Origin: JALOLG01 sp035557475
Lineage (GTDB): Bacteria; Actinomycetota; Acidimicrobiia; Acidimicrobiales; Ilumatobacteraceae
Direction: 5' to 3'
DNA: 8,818 bases
Assembly (NCBI GenBank): GCA_035557475.1
Contig: DATMDV010000464.1
Location: 1-8,818 of the forward strand
Shown: one piece after another, positions 7,414-8,818 of the stretch
Numbering within the stretch: the stretch's first letter is position 1
How the letters are laid out: every line of letters starts with the position of its first letter
The notes under the pieces: model-generated
Database searches by the model: none
What the model was told of the DNA's origin: nothing
What the model saw: only the letters and a program-made list of their open reading frames with translations
Made by a program: the position numbers and the translations under genes

Positions 7414-7932
7414 ATGTCGCGGGTGGAGAGCTGTGAGGGGTGTGGTTTCGTCTGGGACGACGTGCCGGACACCGAAGTCGCGCCCCGCATCCGGGCCGGC
7501 ACCGAGTTACTCGGCCGGCTCTTGCGCAACACCCCCGACGTCGCCAACGCCCGCCCCACTCCTGACCGATGGTCGATGCTCGAGTACGGCGCCCACGTGC
7601 GCGACGTGCTGCTCGTGCTTCGCGACCGCTTCGTGGTCGGTGTCGTCGTGGACAATCCCGGGTTCACGCCGATGTACCGCGACGAGCGGGTCGACCTCGG
7701 AATGTACGGCCGCGACGACCCGCAGGCCGTGGCCGCCGAGATCGAAGTCGCGGCGGGTCTGCTGGTGCGCATGATCGAATCGTTGTCGCCCGCACAGCTC
7801 GACCGGACCTGCCAGTACGGCTTTCCCGGCCCGAGCACGCGGACCCTTCGATGGATGGCGGCGCAGGCGGTCCACGAGGTCGAGCACCATCTCGACGACG
7901 TCGAGGAGAACCTCAAGCTCGTCGCGGACTGA
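7414..7932 (+). CDS. DinB-fold protein with N-terminal CxxCG motif
   Basis: The 172-residue protein resembles the DinB/maleylpyruvate-isomerase-like four-helix family, whose characterised members bind a metal with three histidines and act on thiol cofactors or small molecules. Candidate metal ligands are H61 in RWSMLEYGAHVRDVL and the pair H154 and H158 in AVHEVEHHLDDV, the usual spacing for this fold. An N-terminal ESCEGCGFVWD (C7, C10) could be half of a zinc-binding site. No substrate can be named. I chose the ATG at 7414 because it leaves a short leader before CxxCG. An in-frame GTG at 7381 would add 11 residues, and neither start has a Shine-Dalgarno. It is divergent from miaB and 41 bp upstream of the next gene on the same strand. 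Despite the family name and the recA neighbour, no LexA box is seen in front of it. Confidence 0.82.
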   Translation: MSRVESCEGCGFVWDDVPDTEVAPRIRAGTELLGRLLRNTPDVANARPTPDRWSMLEYGAHVRDVLLVLRDRFVVGVVVDNPGFTPMYRDERVDLGMYGRDDPQAVAAEIEVAAGLLVRMIESLSPAQLDRTCQYGFPGPSTRTLRWMAAQAVHEVEHHLDDVEENLKLVAD

Positions 7933-7958
7933 CCCGATCCGGCGGCGGGTACCGGAGC

Positions 7959-7964
7959 TAGCGT
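7959..7964 (+). promoter_or_regulatory. Candidate -10 element for the four-helix membrane protein gene
   Basis: TAGCGT, within GCTAGCGT, lies nine bases before the ATG at 7974. It resembles the CTAGCCT element in front of miaB. No -35 match and no Shine-Dalgarno are visible. The short distance suggests a leaderless or nearly leaderless transcript. The evidence is weak and based on pattern only. Confidence 0.3.
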
Positions 7965-7973
7965 TCGCGCCCG

Positions 7974-8390
7974 ATGATCGCGATCCTGGACATATCGACC
8001 GGTTACCGCATCGTGGCGATGCTGCACATCCTCAGCGCCGTCGTGGCGTTCGGGCCGGTGTTCCTGTACCCCGCGCTGCACCGTGCCGGTCAGACGGCGA
8101 CGATCGCCAAACTGCACATGCGGATGGTGCTGCCGGCACTCGTGATCATCTGGGTGCTCGGGATGGGCCTGGCGGGGATGTCGGAGGACGCCTACAAGGT
8201 GTCGCAGACGTGGCTCGTGCTGTCGATCATCAACTGGGTGATCCTGATGGTGGCGAGCTGGTTCCTCATCCGCCCGTCGCTCACCGATGCGAGCGACGCC
8301 GCCCGCTCGAAGCTGGCGATGGGGAGCGGAATCACCCACCTGCTGCTGGTCGTCGGGCTCTACCTGATGGTGTTCAAGCCGGGGCTCTGA
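7974..8390 (+). CDS. Four-helix integral membrane protein, DUF2269-like
   Basis: This small hydrophobic protein has 138 residues and four predicted membrane helices, at about 13-34, 50-68, 79-99 and 118-134. A histidine lies in the first helix (MLHILSAVVAFGPVF, H18), a second at the start of helix 2 (H48) and a third at the start of helix 4 (H122). The pattern of a LHIL segment followed by a Gly in helix 1 resembles the predicted membrane family DUF2269 or the CopD-like group, but I cannot confirm membership. No signal peptide or catalytic motif is visible and the function is unknown. The ATG at 7974 places the first helix near the N-terminus as expected. A later in-frame ATG at 8019 would cut into that helix. 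The gene ends seven bases before a strong hairpin. Confidence 0.78.
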   Translation: MIAILDISTGYRIVAMLHILSAVVAFGPVFLYPALHRAGQTATIAKLHMRMVLPALVIIWVLGMGLAGMSEDAYKVSQTWLVLSIINWVILMVASWFLIRPSLTDASDAARSKLAMGSGITHLLLVVGLYLMVFKPGL

Positions 8391-8396
8391 CCTGGC

Positions 8397-8426
8397 ACGC
8401 CGCGGGTCATTGCTGACCCGCGGCGT
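8397..8426. terminator. Bidirectional intrinsic-terminator-like hairpin between the membrane protein gene and recA
   Basis: A perfect 13-bp inverted repeat (left arm ACGCCGCGGGTCA at 8397-8409, right arm 8414-8426) encloses the 4-base loop TTGC. It lies between two convergent genes, six bases after the stop at 8390 and 27 bases before the recA stop. Neither side has a run of T/U, as is common for hairpin terminators in high-GC actinobacteria. Its position and perfect pairing support termination from both directions. Confidence 0.75.
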
Positions 8427-8434
8427 TACCGGCT

Positions 8435-8456
8435 GGTTCGGCTCAGGTTCGGCTCA
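8435..8456. repeat. 11-bp tandem duplication spanning the recA stop codon
   Basis: The unit GGTTCGGCTCA occurs twice head to tail, at 8435-8445 and 8446-8456. The second copy contains the recA stop codon (TCA on this strand, TGA on the coding strand). The first copy holds another TGA in a different frame. It looks like a small replication-slippage duplication. Confidence 0.7.
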
Positions 8457-8818
8457 GTCGATCTGGATCGGCTCGTCGTCGGCTGGCGAGAACCCGATCG
8501 GCTCGTCGAGGCCAGCGACATCGGCGACGACGGGCTCCTCCCCCGGCTTCAGCCCGGCGGCGGTGAGCACCTTGTCACTGATCTCCATCATGACTTCGGG
8601 GTTCTCGATCAGGAACGTCTTGGCGTTCTCGCGACCCTGTCCGAGCTGCTCGCCCTCGTACGTGAACCAGGCACCCGACTTCTTCACGATGCCGAGGTCG
8701 ACCGACATGTCGATCAGCGACCCCTCACGGCTGATGCCCTTGCCATACATGATGTCGAACTCGGCCTGGCGGAAGGGGCTGGCGCAGTTCGAGATGACGA
8801 CGTCGTTGGCCACGAACG
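8454..8818 (-). CDS. recA: RecA recombinase, C-terminal part, preceded by an intein end (partial)
   Basis: RecA forms ATP-dependent filaments on single-stranded DNA, drives strand exchange and triggers LexA self-cleavage. Only the 3' end lies in the window, and the gene continues past 8818. From Cys at 8786 to the stop there are 110 residues of the RecA C-terminal region: CASPFRQAEFDIMYGKG, then SLIDMSVDLGIVKKSGAWFTYEG, LGQGRENAKTFL, and an acidic tail ending in DEPIQID. This portion is normal in length and motifs. The ten residues before the Cys (FVANDVVISN) do not match RecA, where VKVVKNK is expected, and instead look like an intein C-terminus (see the separate entry). The GTG at 8813 is an internal codon, not a start. 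No recX follows. A strong hairpin lies downstream at 8397-8426. Confidence 0.95.
   Translation of the reverse strand, partial: FVANDVVISNCASPFRQAEFDIMYGKGISREGSLIDMSVDLGIVKKSGAWFTYEGEQLGQGRENAKTFLIENPEVMMEISDKVLTAAGLKPGEEPVVADVAGLDEPIGFSPADDEPIQID
8787..8818 (-). mobile_element. C-terminal end of an intein inserted in RecA (partial)
   Basis: The last ten codons visible before the RecA segment encode FVANDVVISN, followed by Cys as the first residue of the C-extein. This resembles intein C-terminal blocks F and G, where a segment like HTFVANGIVVHN ends in the Asn that cyclises to release the C-extein nucleophile. The partly visible preceding codon ends in CG, which allows Thr, as in a typical HTF run. 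The junction falls before the Cys of CxxPFRQAEFDI, the site of the Mycobacterium tuberculosis RecA intein (VVKNK/CSPPF). The penultimate residue is Ser instead of the usual His. Only 32 bases are visible, so the splicing N-block and any homing-endonuclease domain lie outside the window. Confidence 0.82.

Noticed and set aside
7368..8339. Minus-strand open frame opposite the DinB-fold and four-helix genes
   Set aside because: It has no recognisable domain, the opposite strand encodes proteins with clear motifs and helices, and its composition is that of an antisense shadow.
8787..8813. GTG at 8813 as a start of a short stand-alone RecA-like protein
   Set aside because: The frame stays open to the window edge with a Phe codon before it, and the sequence is better explained as the end of an intein within full-length recA.

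Overview
The window is GC-rich and gene-dense, with mostly ATG/GTG starts, few Shine-Dalgarno sequences and little intergenic DNA. The gene content and order (recA, miaB, miaA, dapF, hflX, lexA) match the recA-lexA neighbourhood of Actinobacteria such as Mycobacterium. The protein sequences and apparently leaderless genes suggest an actinobacterium, perhaps of the Acidimicrobiia (Ilumatobacter-like). That taxonomic placement is inference.

Layout from left to right: lexA (+, SOS repressor) converges on and overlaps the end of a six-gene minus-strand block. Read in its transcription direction, from 7357 down to 680, the block is miaB, miaA, dapF, hflX, a DapC-type aminotransferase and a two-TM proline-rich membrane protein. 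The first four genes are joined by 4-nt stop/start overlaps (GTGA, ATGA, GTGA), and the last two follow at gaps of 21 and 27 bp, so the block is probably one operon. Divergent from miaB are two small plus-strand genes, a DinB-fold protein with an N-terminal CxxCG motif and a four-helix membrane protein. A strong hairpin separates them from the 3' end of recA, which enters from the right edge on the minus strand.

Functionally, miaB and miaA make the ms2i6A37 tRNA modification next to the anticodon. DapC and DapF are consecutive lysine/peptidoglycan (diaminopimelate) pathway steps. HflX is a ribosome-associated GTPase. LexA and RecA are the two SOS master regulators, placed at opposite ends of the window.

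Two points stand out. First, the visible RecA fragment does not continue into RecA sequence at its upstream end. Just before the conserved CASPFRQAEFDI segment it reads FVANDVVISN, which looks like the C-terminal splicing motif of an intein ending in Asn and followed by Cys+1. It sits at the site occupied by the Mycobacterium tuberculosis RecA intein. Second, DapF carries Ser in place of the first catalytic Cys (MSGNGIRC instead of xCGNGxR), although the second catalytic Cys is kept. No CRISPR array, tRNA, rRNA, transposase or phage gene was seen.
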